A stretch of 64,000 bases of DNA, from positions 62,001 through 126,000 of the forward strand of contig JAKAGV010000015.1 of assembly GCA_021815405.1 (NCBI GenBank), read 5' to 3'. Numbering within the stretch: the first letter of the stretch is position 1; every line of letters starts with the position of its first letter. A program made the position numbers and the translations under genes. This document shows, in pieces, positions 27,056 through 36,030 of the stretch. The notes below the pieces were generated by a model. That model saw nothing but the letters and a program-made list of their open reading frames with translations. It searched no databases and was not told where the DNA came from. This stretch comes from Bacteroidota bacterium. Its GTDB lineage: Bacteria; Bacteroidota; Ignavibacteria; Ignavibacteriales; Ignavibacteriaceae.

Positions 27056-29860
27056 TTAAAACTTAAAGGTAAATCCTAATTTTACATTCCTTCTAGTCAA
27101 ATAGCGTGAAGGATCATATGGATACGGCGAGATTGGTGCTTGTAAATCCGGATAATTCGGATCATTCCATGAATAAGGAACCGGATCACCTTTTTGATAT
27201 GCTTTGCCGGTAACAGGGTTAATTATTGTTGAGTTCTGCGTATCCAGCAGATTATTCACTTCAGCTACAAAAGAAAAAGTTAAACCGCCAATCTCAAAAT
27301 ATTTTTCGAAGTTCAAATCAATCCAAAACCAATTAGCACCAATGTTAGTATATAAATCGGTTACCGATGCTATGTACATCGGTCTTCCCTGGTTATCATA
27401 ACCAGTAAGATATGCCGGCGTATATCTTTTTCCTGACTCAAAGAATATTCTTATGTATAAATTATAATCGTCAAGAATCCCTTTGCCAAAACCGAATAGC
27501 GGCTCATTTTTTGCGACATAAAAATTAGACGTAATTGAAGCGGTTAGCGGTCTATCCCAGGGCATAAATTTTTCTTTGACCGATTCATTGATATCACCTT
27601 GAAGCACTAAAGCGCCTTCATCGGCGGAAGAGCTTTTACCGGTGACAATTGCATATGCTGCAGATAAAGTTCCGTTAAACCAGTTTCCAATTCTTTTTTT
27701 GAATTCAACTTCCACACCTCGCGAACGTGCATAATCGGCATTAACGTAAGTAACAAAATTTTTAGTAATAAGTCTTGCGGATGTAAGTTGAACAGATCTG
27801 GTGTTGATGTAATCAAAAATATCTTTGTAATAAGCAGTAACGGTTAAAACATCGTTCGGAGTAAATTGAGTCTTCAATCCAAGCTCGTATGCAACTGTTG
27901 TTTCCGGATTTAAATTTGGATTTCCAAATTGCTGAAATGATGATTGCGCATTAAGCGGATTCAGCTTTGCATAAACAAACTGCGGACGAGGCCATTTGCT
28001 AAAATGACCATAAGAGAAAAACAAGGTTTGAAAGTTTGTCACCGGATGCGAAATCCCAAGTCTTGGGCTCAGCCTGGCTTTGAATCTTCTATTGCCAAAC
28101 CACGCAAAGGTATCATTCTTATAATCCTGCCTTGTTTGGTCGGGTATAGTAACAACAGCAGGGTTATTAACTGCATCATCAACATACTTGCCTGGGAACC
28201 AGTAATCGAGGCGAAGTCCAAAATTCAAAATCATTCCGCTGAAGTTTATATTATCCTGTGCATAAAAATCTCCGATTGCAGGGTACACTTTATAAATGTC
28301 ATTGTTCAAACCTAAAGTTCCAATCCATGGCTGGTAAATGTCTACTACCTGCATTTCCTGGAATTGAGTTTGAAATCCTGCTTTGAATTTATTCTTCTCA
28401 TCGAAAAAGCTTGTTATATCTCCTTTGATTGAATACTCTTCAACATAATGATCATGCCATGTGTAAGGATTTCCGTAATCCCAAAAGCCGTCACCCGGAA
28501 TAACGCCGATTGTATCATGGTTTGTGTTGTAATATTGAATCGGAAAGTTTGGAATATCTTTAGGCTGTGTGTATTGGCTCCAGTTTTTACCGTTTGCATC
28601 AGCTCGGAGATTAGTGTAAAAATATCCGAATGTTAATTCATAATATGTCTTTGCGCTTAACGTATTTGTTATGGTAAGATTATGAAAAATATTGTCATGA
28701 GTATAGACATTAGCCTGATTCAAAATATTCTGAAATGTGTATTGATAACCGGGACTTGGTTCTACATATTCAAGATTAGTTTGAAGTGCGCCTGTATTCT
28801 GGCTTATGGATACTGATTGATTAAACGAGTAAGATATTTTCAACTTAGGTGAATATTTGTAAGTCAATTTTCCAAGCCAGAACCAATTGTTACTAGCTCT
28901 CGGCGCAAATCTTGTCCCGAAAAAAGTAGAAGAAAATAATTCACCTCCGGTAGGTTTATAATAGCCTTGAGTAATTCCGTCAGTTAACCCCATATAAAAG
29001 TTACCGAAAAATGTAATTTGACCAGGTATATTGATACCAAGTTTAGGCAGTATTGTTGAAGTAATTGGTTCGGGTCCGCCTAAATCAAATTCTAAGATAT
29101 CAGTATTGAAATTATTAAACGAACCTCTATTGCCAAGGTTATCTGTTTTATAGGAAACGTAACCGCTGTATCTTTCGCCGCCCTCTTTAGTTTTTACATT
29201 TACAATACCGGAAGTAGCCTGACCGTATTCAGCATTAAAGCCGCCGGTGATAACCTCGACTTCTTCAATTGCATTTGCACTTAATTGAAGTCCGAACCCT
29301 GTTCCCGCTAATGGATCTTGTACCGAAACGCCGTTTAAAAGAAATGCATTTTCATAAGATCTGCCGCCACGGATATGAATTTCATTGTCATCAGTAACTA
29401 CACCTGCCTGCTGAGATACTACATCAGCTACATTTTCAACTACTGCATTCTTGATATCCTCTGAAGAGATAGTGGTCTTGCTTTGGGTTTCGTCTACTTC
29501 AAGAAGCGGTTTTGAACCGACTACAACAATGTCATGATCTAATGTTAAAGCTGATTCAGTCATCTTCAAATTGAGTACTCTTGTTTTGCCGGCTTCAATC
29601 CTATATCCTGTGTACTCAATAGTTTTATAACCGATAAACGAAATAGTAATATTGTAGTTCCCGGGAGTAATATTCTGGATAGTAAATTTTCCGTCTAAAT
29701 CTGTTGCAGCACCGTAATAAGTTCCCTTCAATAAAATATTGACGCCGATGAGAGGTTCATTTTTTGCATCATCCACAATTTTTCCGGTAAGTGTTCCAGT
29801 GCTCTGACCGTAAAGAGAAACTAAACCGAATAAAAGAAATATCAGTAGAACTTTTTTCAT
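27056..29860 (-). CDS. TonB-dependent outer-membrane receptor with carboxypeptidase-regulatory domain
   Basis: 934 residues, signal peptide MKKVLLIFLLFGLVSLYGQ. Residues about 22-105 are a carboxypeptidase-D regulatory-like beta domain (GTLTGKIVDDAKNEPLIGVN, TDLDGKFTIQNITPGNY). The plug follows at about 115-230 (IKNAVVENVADVVSQQAGVV, IHIRGGRSYENAFLLNGVSV, EEVEVITGGFNAEYGQATSG). A 22-strand barrel takes up the rest, ending in Phe (LGFTFKF). It should import a bound substrate using the TonB/ExbBD system. No SusD-type partner is adjacent; instead the lipoprotein gene upstream overlaps it by 4 bp. Substrate unknown. Confidence 0.93.
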   Translation of the reverse strand: MKKVLLIFLLFGLVSLYGQSTGTLTGKIVDDAKNEPLIGVNILLKGTYYGAATDLDGKFTIQNITPGNYNITISFIGYKTIEYTGYRIEAGKTRVLNLKMTESALTLDHDIVVVGSKPLLEVDETQSKTTISSEDIKNAVVENVADVVSQQAGVVTDDNEIHIRGGRSYENAFLLNGVSVQDPLAGTGFGLQLSANAIEEVEVITGGFNAEYGQATSGIVNVKTKEGGERYSGYVSYKTDNLGNRGSFNNFNTDILEFDLGGPEPITSTILPKLGINIPGQITFFGNFYMGLTDGITQGYYKPTGGELFSSTFFGTRFAPRASNNWFWLGKLTYKYSPKLKISYSFNQSVSISQNTGALQTNLEYVEPSPGYQYTFQNILNQANVYTHDNIFHNLTITNTLSAKTYYELTFGYFYTNLRADANGKNWSQYTQPKDIPNFPIQYYNTNHDTIGVIPGDGFWDYGNPYTWHDHYVEEYSIKGDITSFFDEKNKFKAGFQTQFQEMQVVDIYQPWIGTLGLNNDIYKVYPAIGDFYAQDNINFSGMILNFGLRLDYWFPGKYVDDAVNNPAVVTIPDQTRQDYKNDTFAWFGNRRFKARLSPRLGISHPVTNFQTLFFSYGHFSKWPRPQFVYAKLNPLNAQSSFQQFGNPNLNPETTVAYELGLKTQFTPNDVLTVTAYYKDIFDYINTRSVQLTSARLITKNFVTYVNADYARSRGVEVEFKKRIGNWFNGTLSAAYAIVTGKSSSADEGALVLQGDINESVKEKFMPWDRPLTASITSNFYVAKNEPLFGFGKGILDDYNLYIRIFFESGKRYTPAYLTGYDNQGRPMYIASVTDLYTNIGANWFWIDLNFEKYFEIGGLTFSFVAEVNNLLDTQNSTIINPVTGKAYQKGDPVPYSWNDPNYPDLQAPISPYPYDPSRYLTRRNVKLGFTFKF

Positions 29861-31398
29861 AGTGCTAATCCAAAATCTTGAAATACTTTTTTCAGGAGAA
29901 CTTTAACGGTACCGCTGCCATCGGCTTTATTAAGCGGCAAGCCGATAAAGAAAAGTTTTTTTTGAGTATCGGTGAATCCGATATAACCCTTCATCTCATG
30001 GTTTGGGAAATAATAAATAGGTATGCCTCCGAGAGGAGTTACATAAAAAGATTTTACTCTGAATACATTTCCAGTTAATGTTAAATCAGGATATCCGGTT
30101 TTGGAAGTATCGGAAACTTTTACATTACTCAATAGAGAAAGCTTTGCGTCGCTCGAATCTGTTTGAACCGGAAGAAATCCCTGCAGCACTGTTAAATCTA
30201 AAGTCTGCGGAAACTGCATCGAGAATATGATCTTACCTCCCGCATCCAGATAATTTTGGGTTACCGCACTCGCAAGATCAAGCGAAGGATTGTTATCTGT
30301 GTACCAGAAAACATACTTGTAAAGCTTCAATGTAAGCAGAAACGTAACATTTAAGTAAGGCGGCATCTGATTATGGAAGTTATAAATATCATATTTATTC
30401 CTAAGTCCGAGATCGTTATCGAACAATGATGAATAGAATGTTGGAGCATTATCTGCAACTGTGTAATCTTTAACAATTAGAATATTACCTTGAGGTTTCT
30501 TTACAAACCAATTTTTCCCGCTTCCCGGCAGACAAATGAAATTTGATTTGGCACCGGAAATATCTTCAGCCTGAACAAAGAATTTATTATTCCCGTTAAG
30601 AATAAGTCCGGGTAATTTTTGTGAGGCTATATTTGATTCAACTCCTCCGATTAAAATATCCATCATAGGTGATGACGAATTGAAATCGGTTGTACGTATT
30701 GAAATATTATTAATGGAACCGTCCAATGAAACGATATTATTTGGATTAGTGGTATCGTTCAAAGCGATATTTATTTTTAAGATTGTCGAGTTACCATCGA
30801 TGTCGTTTGCATTCCAACCAAAAGACATTGCGGGAAAAGAAGTATCCGGCAGAACTGTTAATTGATCCCATGCTACAGTGGGAGCTGAATTTTTAATCGG
30901 GAATTTAATTGTTGCAGGATGCGGATCAATTAATCCGATATCGACATAATCTTCTCCGGGATCCCACACTCCATTTCCATTCTTATCTGTAAATGGTTCC
31001 GGTCCGTAATCAATTCCATTCTGTGAAATATCTTTATCATAAACACCATTGCCGCCGTTGTCAATAGCAGAGACATAAAACGTATAATTTGTATCGGTAA
31101 CACCTATCTTTAGTGCAAAAAGGCTGTCGTTCGATTTGGTAAATGACCAATGCCTTCCATCCCATGAAATATAATAGCCGATTATGAATCCATCAGGGTC
31201 ATCTCCCCACCAATGAACATCAATCTTGCTGGGCTGCCTGCTGATTGAGGAATCAGGATAAAGGAACACACCGGTTTTAGGCGCTTGGTTGCCGATCGGA
31301 TTATCGGTCATATCCTTAAAGCAAGATGAAAAAAGAAGCGCAAGCAATATGAGCGATACAAACTTTATTGTCTTCAACATTTTAAAACGTTCTAACAT
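29857..31398 (-). CDS. Surface lipoprotein with Ca-binding-like loops, unknown function
   Basis: 513 residues. A lipobox is present (LILLALLFSSC), so it is a lipoprotein. A second ATG six codons in, at 31380 (MLKTIKFVSL), may be the true start. The N-terminal half is Ig/FN3-like, with HWWGDDPDGFIIGYYISWDG and paired aspartate-rich loops (DNGGNGVYDKD, DKNGNGVWDPGED) that look like Ca2+-binding turns. The C-terminal half (about 310-510) has a Rossmann-like pattern (GNILIVKDY, YKYVFWYTDNN, NYLDAGGKIIFS) resembling GATase/ThuA-like folds. It overlaps the TonB receptor gene by 4 bp and could act as its substrate-capturing lipoprotein in place of SusD. That role is inference. Confidence 0.8.
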   Translation of the reverse strand: MLERFKMLKTIKFVSLILLALLFSSCFKDMTDNPIGNQAPKTGVFLYPDSSISRQPSKIDVHWWGDDPDGFIIGYYISWDGRHWSFTKSNDSLFALKIGVTDTNYTFYVSAIDNGGNGVYDKDISQNGIDYGPEPFTDKNGNGVWDPGEDYVDIGLIDPHPATIKFPIKNSAPTVAWDQLTVLPDTSFPAMSFGWNANDIDGNSTILKINIALNDTTNPNNIVSLDGSINNISIRTTDFNSSSPMMDILIGGVESNIASQKLPGLILNGNNKFFVQAEDISGAKSNFICLPGSGKNWFVKKPQGNILIVKDYTVADNAPTFYSSLFDNDLGLRNKYDIYNFHNQMPPYLNVTFLLTLKLYKYVFWYTDNNPSLDLASAVTQNYLDAGGKIIFSMQFPQTLDLTVLQGFLPVQTDSSDAKLSLLSNVKVSDTSKTGYPDLTLTGNVFRVKSFYVTPLGGIPIYYFPNHEMKGYIGFTDTQKKLFFIGLPLNKADGSGTVKVLLKKVFQDFGLAL

Positions 31399-31415
31399 TT
31401 ATAAATTTATTTTTC

Positions 31416-31476
31416 GCAGCACAGATTTTATTCTTTGGAAATTTATCTTATTCGCAAAGAATAATTTCTGTGCTGC
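31416..31476. terminator. Strong 22-bp stem hairpin inside the surface operon
   Basis: Arms 31416-31437 (GCAGCACAGATTTTATTC then TTTG) and 31455-31476 pair with two mismatches across a 17-nt loop. It lies in the 86-bp gap between the second and third genes of the operon. No U-run follows on the minus strand. It could reduce read-through, or protect the upstream mRNA segment coding for the two secreted proteins. The arm shares G(T/C)AGCACAGA with the hairpin after sodA. Confidence 0.65.
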
Positions 31477-31484
31477 AAATTTTA

Positions 31485-33629
31485 TCATTTAAGAAGAAGC
31501 ATCTTCTTTACCTGGTTAACCTCTCCAACTCTTAAACTGTAGAAATAAACTCCTGAACTCAGGTTATTTGCATTGAAATTTACTTTGTAAATTCCGGGAG
31601 TTTTATTTTGATTTACCAGAGTCTGGATTTCCTGACCAAGAATATTATAAATCTTAATTGTTACCATTCCTTCCCTTGGAATAGAATAAGTTATTGTTGT
31701 TGAAGGGTTGAATGGATTCGGATAGTTTTGTTCGAGCGTATACTGCTTTGGTAAATAAGAGTGTACTTCTTCAACAGCCATTGGTGTATAGCCAACGAAA
31801 TCGGCATTCTTTCTTGGAACGAGTTTATAATAGCTGTAAGAATAATAAAGAATACCGGTCATATCAGAAAACTTAGCGCTATCTGTTACTTCAATATTTG
31901 CCGGATCTTTTACAAGAGTTGAATCCCACAAATTATTATAATTATGATTACCATCCTGTAACTCTACTCTTGTATCTCCGGAACCATCATTAACATAAAT
32001 TTCTCCATGGTTATTGGTGTTGGGACCCGGCAATCCGTCTGCATTTGTATTTGTAACAGTAATATTGTGATACTTAACTAATACACTTTCCCATTTTTCT
32101 ACTGTAGTATCGCTTCCCGTCTTCTTATCAATATCACCTGTTTTCAATTCAACAGGATCTGGTAAAATATTATTTGATGAATTGACTTTTATATCTGTCA
32201 AAGTATCGATTGAAGTCACGCTGTAATTTTCCAGAATTGTACCTGTTAAAGTAACATTATCTCCTCTTTTCAATTTTAATGCATCGGTACCTTTAATTCC
32301 ACGGGTTCCGATCAAAATTCCATTCCACGGACCGGTTTTATCTTGCATATAAATACGTAATGGCGTACCGTTGCCGAATCCGGGAATGTCTGAAGTATCA
32401 GCAGTAACAATTCCAGACAAGGTAACTTGGTAACCATTATAGCTGCTATATCCGTTTCCGAACGGACTGAACTGGACATCTCTTATTGTCAATGGTTCAT
32501 CTAAAACTTGATAGAAATAATTTCCTTTTATTGTATCACTTGGAGTATAACCAATAAGACCCAGGTTATCATTTGCAGTAATAAAATAATCTACCATTGC
32601 AGAATCTTTGTTGATAGCAGGAATTACTGCTGAATATATAGTAGTATCAACAGTTGATTTAGTCATCGGGATAGCAACTCTACTTTGGTCTCCTACCCTA
32701 TAATGCAATTCTGCACTTTTAACATATCCACTTCCTCCAACTAATTTAGCTGAAACCGTTACCGGTACATTTGTATGCACCTGAACTACATCTCTTTTTA
32801 TATTGGAAATGGTTGGCGGAGTTAATGTTATATAAATATCATTCGGATAAATAGGGAGTATTTCAAAACCATCATTATATACTGTAATGATTCCTCTAAT
32901 AGAATTAATTGGCGTACCATCTTGAGGCGGCTGATAAGTTGAGCCTGGCATCTTGTTGCCATCCAATCTAAAATAACGCGATTGCGGATATACAATCATA
33001 AAATTACCGTTTCCGTCGTTGATATTAAAACCACCTGAAGAGGTATTTCTATCACTTGATATTACATTATGGAATTCAACATACATACCGGTATACTTCA
33101 TAGCATCTTTATTAACAACGCCTCCCGACATAAAATCGGTTAAAGACATTTGAAGCGGATCAGGTCGTTTGGACTTATTTCCAAGTATATTTACGGGAAC
33201 GGAAGGTAGAATAAACATTTCATTGGTTTGTCCGTATGATGTAATTACTCCTGTTAATTCCACAATCTGGGCGGTATCACTTAAATCAAAAAAAGTATTT
33301 TGAATCTCAGGTGAAGTTGTATCAACTGCTAGGACATTTAATCCGCCCCATCCTTCACTTGAAGCTGAAGTATCCTGTATATATGTACCCCAACGATTTC
33401 CATAATACATTACAGGAGTTCTGTTATTAATCGGATCCACAAGAGGTCGAATCATCATTATTCCGACTACTCTTACAGTATCATCGGTATATGAGGAAGC
33501 AGACCATCCTTTCGTTCCCACAGAATCAATATATTGAATATCATGGATTGAAACCAACGGGTATTGGCTTTGGGCAGAAATTATCCCAGCCGCCAAGATG
33601 CAAAGCATCAGCAATAATCTAAACTTCAT
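31485..33629 (-). CDS. T9SS-exported protein with repeated OB-like domains
   Basis: 714 residues, signal peptide MKFRLLLMLCILAAGIISAQ. At least two OB-like/DUF5689-type segments are visible: DDTVRVVGIMMIRPLVDP with WGTYIQDTSASSEGW (about 45-150), and YQVTLSGIVTADTSDIPGFG with LRIYMQDKTGPWNGI and GDNVTLTGTI (about 395-480). The repeated pattern (barrier sentence, then 'D-x-x-x', then GTI) matches the OB-like part of the PLD protein encoded at the end of the same operon. The C-terminus is a T9SS type A domain (NYPNPFNPSTTITY, VYNILGQ-like IYNILGQEIQTLVN, SGVYFYSL). It starts 15 bp after the preceding gene. Probably a surface adhesin or binding protein. Confidence 0.85.
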   Translation of the reverse strand: MKFRLLLMLCILAAGIISAQSQYPLVSIHDIQYIDSVGTKGWSASSYTDDTVRVVGIMMIRPLVDPINNRTPVMYYGNRWGTYIQDTSASSEGWGGLNVLAVDTTSPEIQNTFFDLSDTAQIVELTGVITSYGQTNEMFILPSVPVNILGNKSKRPDPLQMSLTDFMSGGVVNKDAMKYTGMYVEFHNVISSDRNTSSGGFNINDGNGNFMIVYPQSRYFRLDGNKMPGSTYQPPQDGTPINSIRGIITVYNDGFEILPIYPNDIYITLTPPTISNIKRDVVQVHTNVPVTVSAKLVGGSGYVKSAELHYRVGDQSRVAIPMTKSTVDTTIYSAVIPAINKDSAMVDYFITANDNLGLIGYTPSDTIKGNYFYQVLDEPLTIRDVQFSPFGNGYSSYNGYQVTLSGIVTADTSDIPGFGNGTPLRIYMQDKTGPWNGILIGTRGIKGTDALKLKRGDNVTLTGTILENYSVTSIDTLTDIKVNSSNNILPDPVELKTGDIDKKTGSDTTVEKWESVLVKYHNITVTNTNADGLPGPNTNNHGEIYVNDGSGDTRVELQDGNHNYNNLWDSTLVKDPANIEVTDSAKFSDMTGILYYSYSYYKLVPRKNADFVGYTPMAVEEVHSYLPKQYTLEQNYPNPFNPSTTITYSIPREGMVTIKIYNILGQEIQTLVNQNKTPGIYKVNFNANNLSSGVYFYSLRVGEVNQVKKMLLLK

Positions 33630-33644
33630 AAAGTTTACTCCTTT

Positions 33645-35768
33645 TTATTTGATTATTAAAAACTTGCCTCTTTTTATATCACCGGTATTCATATCTTTCA
33701 CAGTGAATAGATACAAACCGGTTGCAATTGCCTGGTCATTATTCGATAAAAGATCCCATGCATCTTCCCCGCCCGTCATTATTTGTTTACCATCGCTTGC
33801 GTAAGTCTGGAACCATTTTATCCCTGCACCATTGCTGTTCTGATGGTGCTCTATTCTTTTAACTATATCTCCTGAAAGAGTATAAATTGTTATCTCACAC
33901 TCTGAAGGAAGATTATAAAAATATATTTTTTTCTGCCGCTCGGTGCTGCCGTCCCATATTGCATTTCCATAATACGGATTTGGATATACACCTACTTCGG
34001 CTTTATCATTATTGTTAGGCAGTGTACCAGGAAGAATCCGGTTCAAAGATACAATCGGATTCGACTCAAGACTTTCCAGATTATTATCAGGATCTCCTTT
34101 ATCGAAAGCGGTCACAGAAAATAAATACTGCCATCCATTTAAAAGATTGTTTACATCGAACCTATAATAATATTGAGTAGTATCTCCTGGAAATGTTACG
34201 GGAGATTTTAATTCAACTTTTGAGAAACCGGTATTGAATCCAATAGAATTACCCGCGCTGTCAAATTGTGCAAGCATAACGAGAGAAGACCTGATATCTT
34301 GAGCAAGATTCAAATCAAAGCCGGCTTCGGTTCTATAAATCCTATAACCTTCAAAATCTTTCTTGCCGGAGATAGGATCGACTGAAGATTCTGCTTTCTT
34401 ATCCCAATAAATACTAACAGTCTGATTTCCCGGTACAACCTTTACCGCCGGAGATCTTGGCGGCGCAGGAAGAATATATCTGGTTATTTTTCCGTTCCCG
34501 TCCATATCTTCACCTGGATCCAAAATACCGTTACGGTTTCTGTCTTCACCATAATAGGCACGCAATGCCCATTCGGCATTTGAATAAAGGTTTGTTTTTT
34601 GTTCTTCATTATCAATTGCTGCGGGATCGTTCCCATATTTTTTTGCACAAACTATTGCATATACTACATTGATAGAATCCCCTGGTGCAATCTTTCTGAA
34701 AGCTCCGTCTGTAATTAATATAGATCTGTTGGATGGAGTTTTTAAATCAGCAGGATTAACTCCATACTTAATTCCATATCTGTTAGTTCCGCCAAAGTAA
34801 CCCTGCATCTTTCTGTAACGGTCAATATCTGTTACAGGAGAAAAGAAATTCGGATCACTAGTATTTTTATACTGCCAGCTTACAAAATTTACTGAGGGTA
34901 AGGTATCTTCATCAACAACATAGTAACTGTTTAACGATGGAGTAGAGCCGAGGAACTGAATTCCGACATAACTGTTTGTATATCCGACATCGCCGTCAGC
35001 GTCAAATTCATAAGCAATTTTCATTGAATCACTGTACCCTTCACCGCCGTGTGCGAAAAATGGGCTTCCTGTTCGGGGCGATGTAATTTTGGTATTACGA
35101 ACTACAGCATCAGTCCATAGTCCAACGTAAACGCTGTCGATGTATTTATTGGTTACGTTCTTTATTGTGTAGTTCATTATTACAAAGAAATCAGCGAAAG
35201 GATAATTCCACGCATAACATTCTTGATGAACTGCAATGCCTAAAGGATTATGGTCTTGAATAATTTCTCCATTGCTAAGGACTAAGTTTGTATCCACATA
35301 GTCCATAACAAAATCCTGGTGTGAGACGGCGTTTGGGTCGTAATATCTTGAATCGAGGAGAGATGATCTTTCAATTATCTTGCTGCCAGGGTTGTTAGTG
35401 AATTCAAATCCTCCGCCGCGTGTAGAGACAGAAGAGGCATCCACTGATCCGGTAGAAACGAATGGCCCTACTCTACCTTTACCAAGAGAATCGTTGCTGA
35501 CAAATCCTCCAATCCAAAGGCTGCCGTCAAAGATATGTTCTATTCCGCTTCCTAATGGATATTCACAACTTGGCTGCTGCGGCCATAGCGTAAAGCCGTT
35601 CCCGTACATTCCAAAGTTTGTAACCGTTAAGCCGATACTTCCAACATTAGTATATTTGGAATTGTCATCATCCAACTTCTTCTTGAGCTTTTTATCACCG
35701 CCATCTGGACTAAAAGCAAAAGACAAAAATGATAAAAAAAGAAATAGAAATAGTAATTTATATTTCAT
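33645..35768 (-). CDS. Large secreted protein with FN3-like domain and variant T9SS-type tail
   Basis: 707 residues, signal peptide MKYKLLFLFLFLSFLSFAFS. The first 400 residues are a beta-rich domain I do not recognise (FDGSLWIGGFVSNDSLGKGR, YSDSMKIAYEFDADGDVG). An EF-hand-like pair follows (DRNRNGILDPGEDMDGNGK), then a fibronectin III-like domain (SIYWDKKAESSVDPISGKKD, FEGYRIYR). The end (VGVYPNPYYGNAIWDG, ITIYTLSGDIVKRIEHHQ, ATGLYLFTVKD, GKFLIIK) is a divergent form of the T9SS sorting domain. It is the first gene of the surface operon. A small hairpin, AATTGG-TTCGC-CCAATT at 35794-35810, lies 26 bp upstream of the ATG. Confidence 0.82.
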   Translation of the reverse strand: MKYKLLFLFLFLSFLSFAFSPDGGDKKLKKKLDDDNSKYTNVGSIGLTVTNFGMYGNGFTLWPQQPSCEYPLGSGIEHIFDGSLWIGGFVSNDSLGKGRVGPFVSTGSVDASSVSTRGGGFEFTNNPGSKIIERSSLLDSRYYDPNAVSHQDFVMDYVDTNLVLSNGEIIQDHNPLGIAVHQECYAWNYPFADFFVIMNYTIKNVTNKYIDSVYVGLWTDAVVRNTKITSPRTGSPFFAHGGEGYSDSMKIAYEFDADGDVGYTNSYVGIQFLGSTPSLNSYYVVDEDTLPSVNFVSWQYKNTSDPNFFSPVTDIDRYRKMQGYFGGTNRYGIKYGVNPADLKTPSNRSILITDGAFRKIAPGDSINVVYAIVCAKKYGNDPAAIDNEEQKTNLYSNAEWALRAYYGEDRNRNGILDPGEDMDGNGKITRYILPAPPRSPAVKVVPGNQTVSIYWDKKAESSVDPISGKKDFEGYRIYRTEAGFDLNLAQDIRSSLVMLAQFDSAGNSIGFNTGFSKVELKSPVTFPGDTTQYYYRFDVNNLLNGWQYLFSVTAFDKGDPDNNLESLESNPIVSLNRILPGTLPNNNDKAEVGVYPNPYYGNAIWDGSTERQKKIYFYNLPSECEITIYTLSGDIVKRIEHHQNSNGAGIKWFQTYASDGKQIMTGGEDAWDLLSNNDQAIATGLYLFTVKDMNTGDIKRGKFLIIK

Positions 35769-36030
35769 TAACTCCCTTTAATGTGTTTTACTAAATTGGT
35801 TCGCCCAATTGAAATTTAATTTTCATTAATAATCCCCGAACCCGTTTCCAGCAGTTAAAAATTTATTTGATGATCCCAGTACCTTTTTACTAGCCGGAGT
35901 TAAAAATAATTATTTACTTTTAGGAATATTCCAAATGGAATACCTTTACTTTAATCTAACTGTCAGCAAACCTAAGGAAAAAAATATTAAGAGCAAAATA
36001 ATTTTTTAAATTTTTACTTAAAAATATTTT

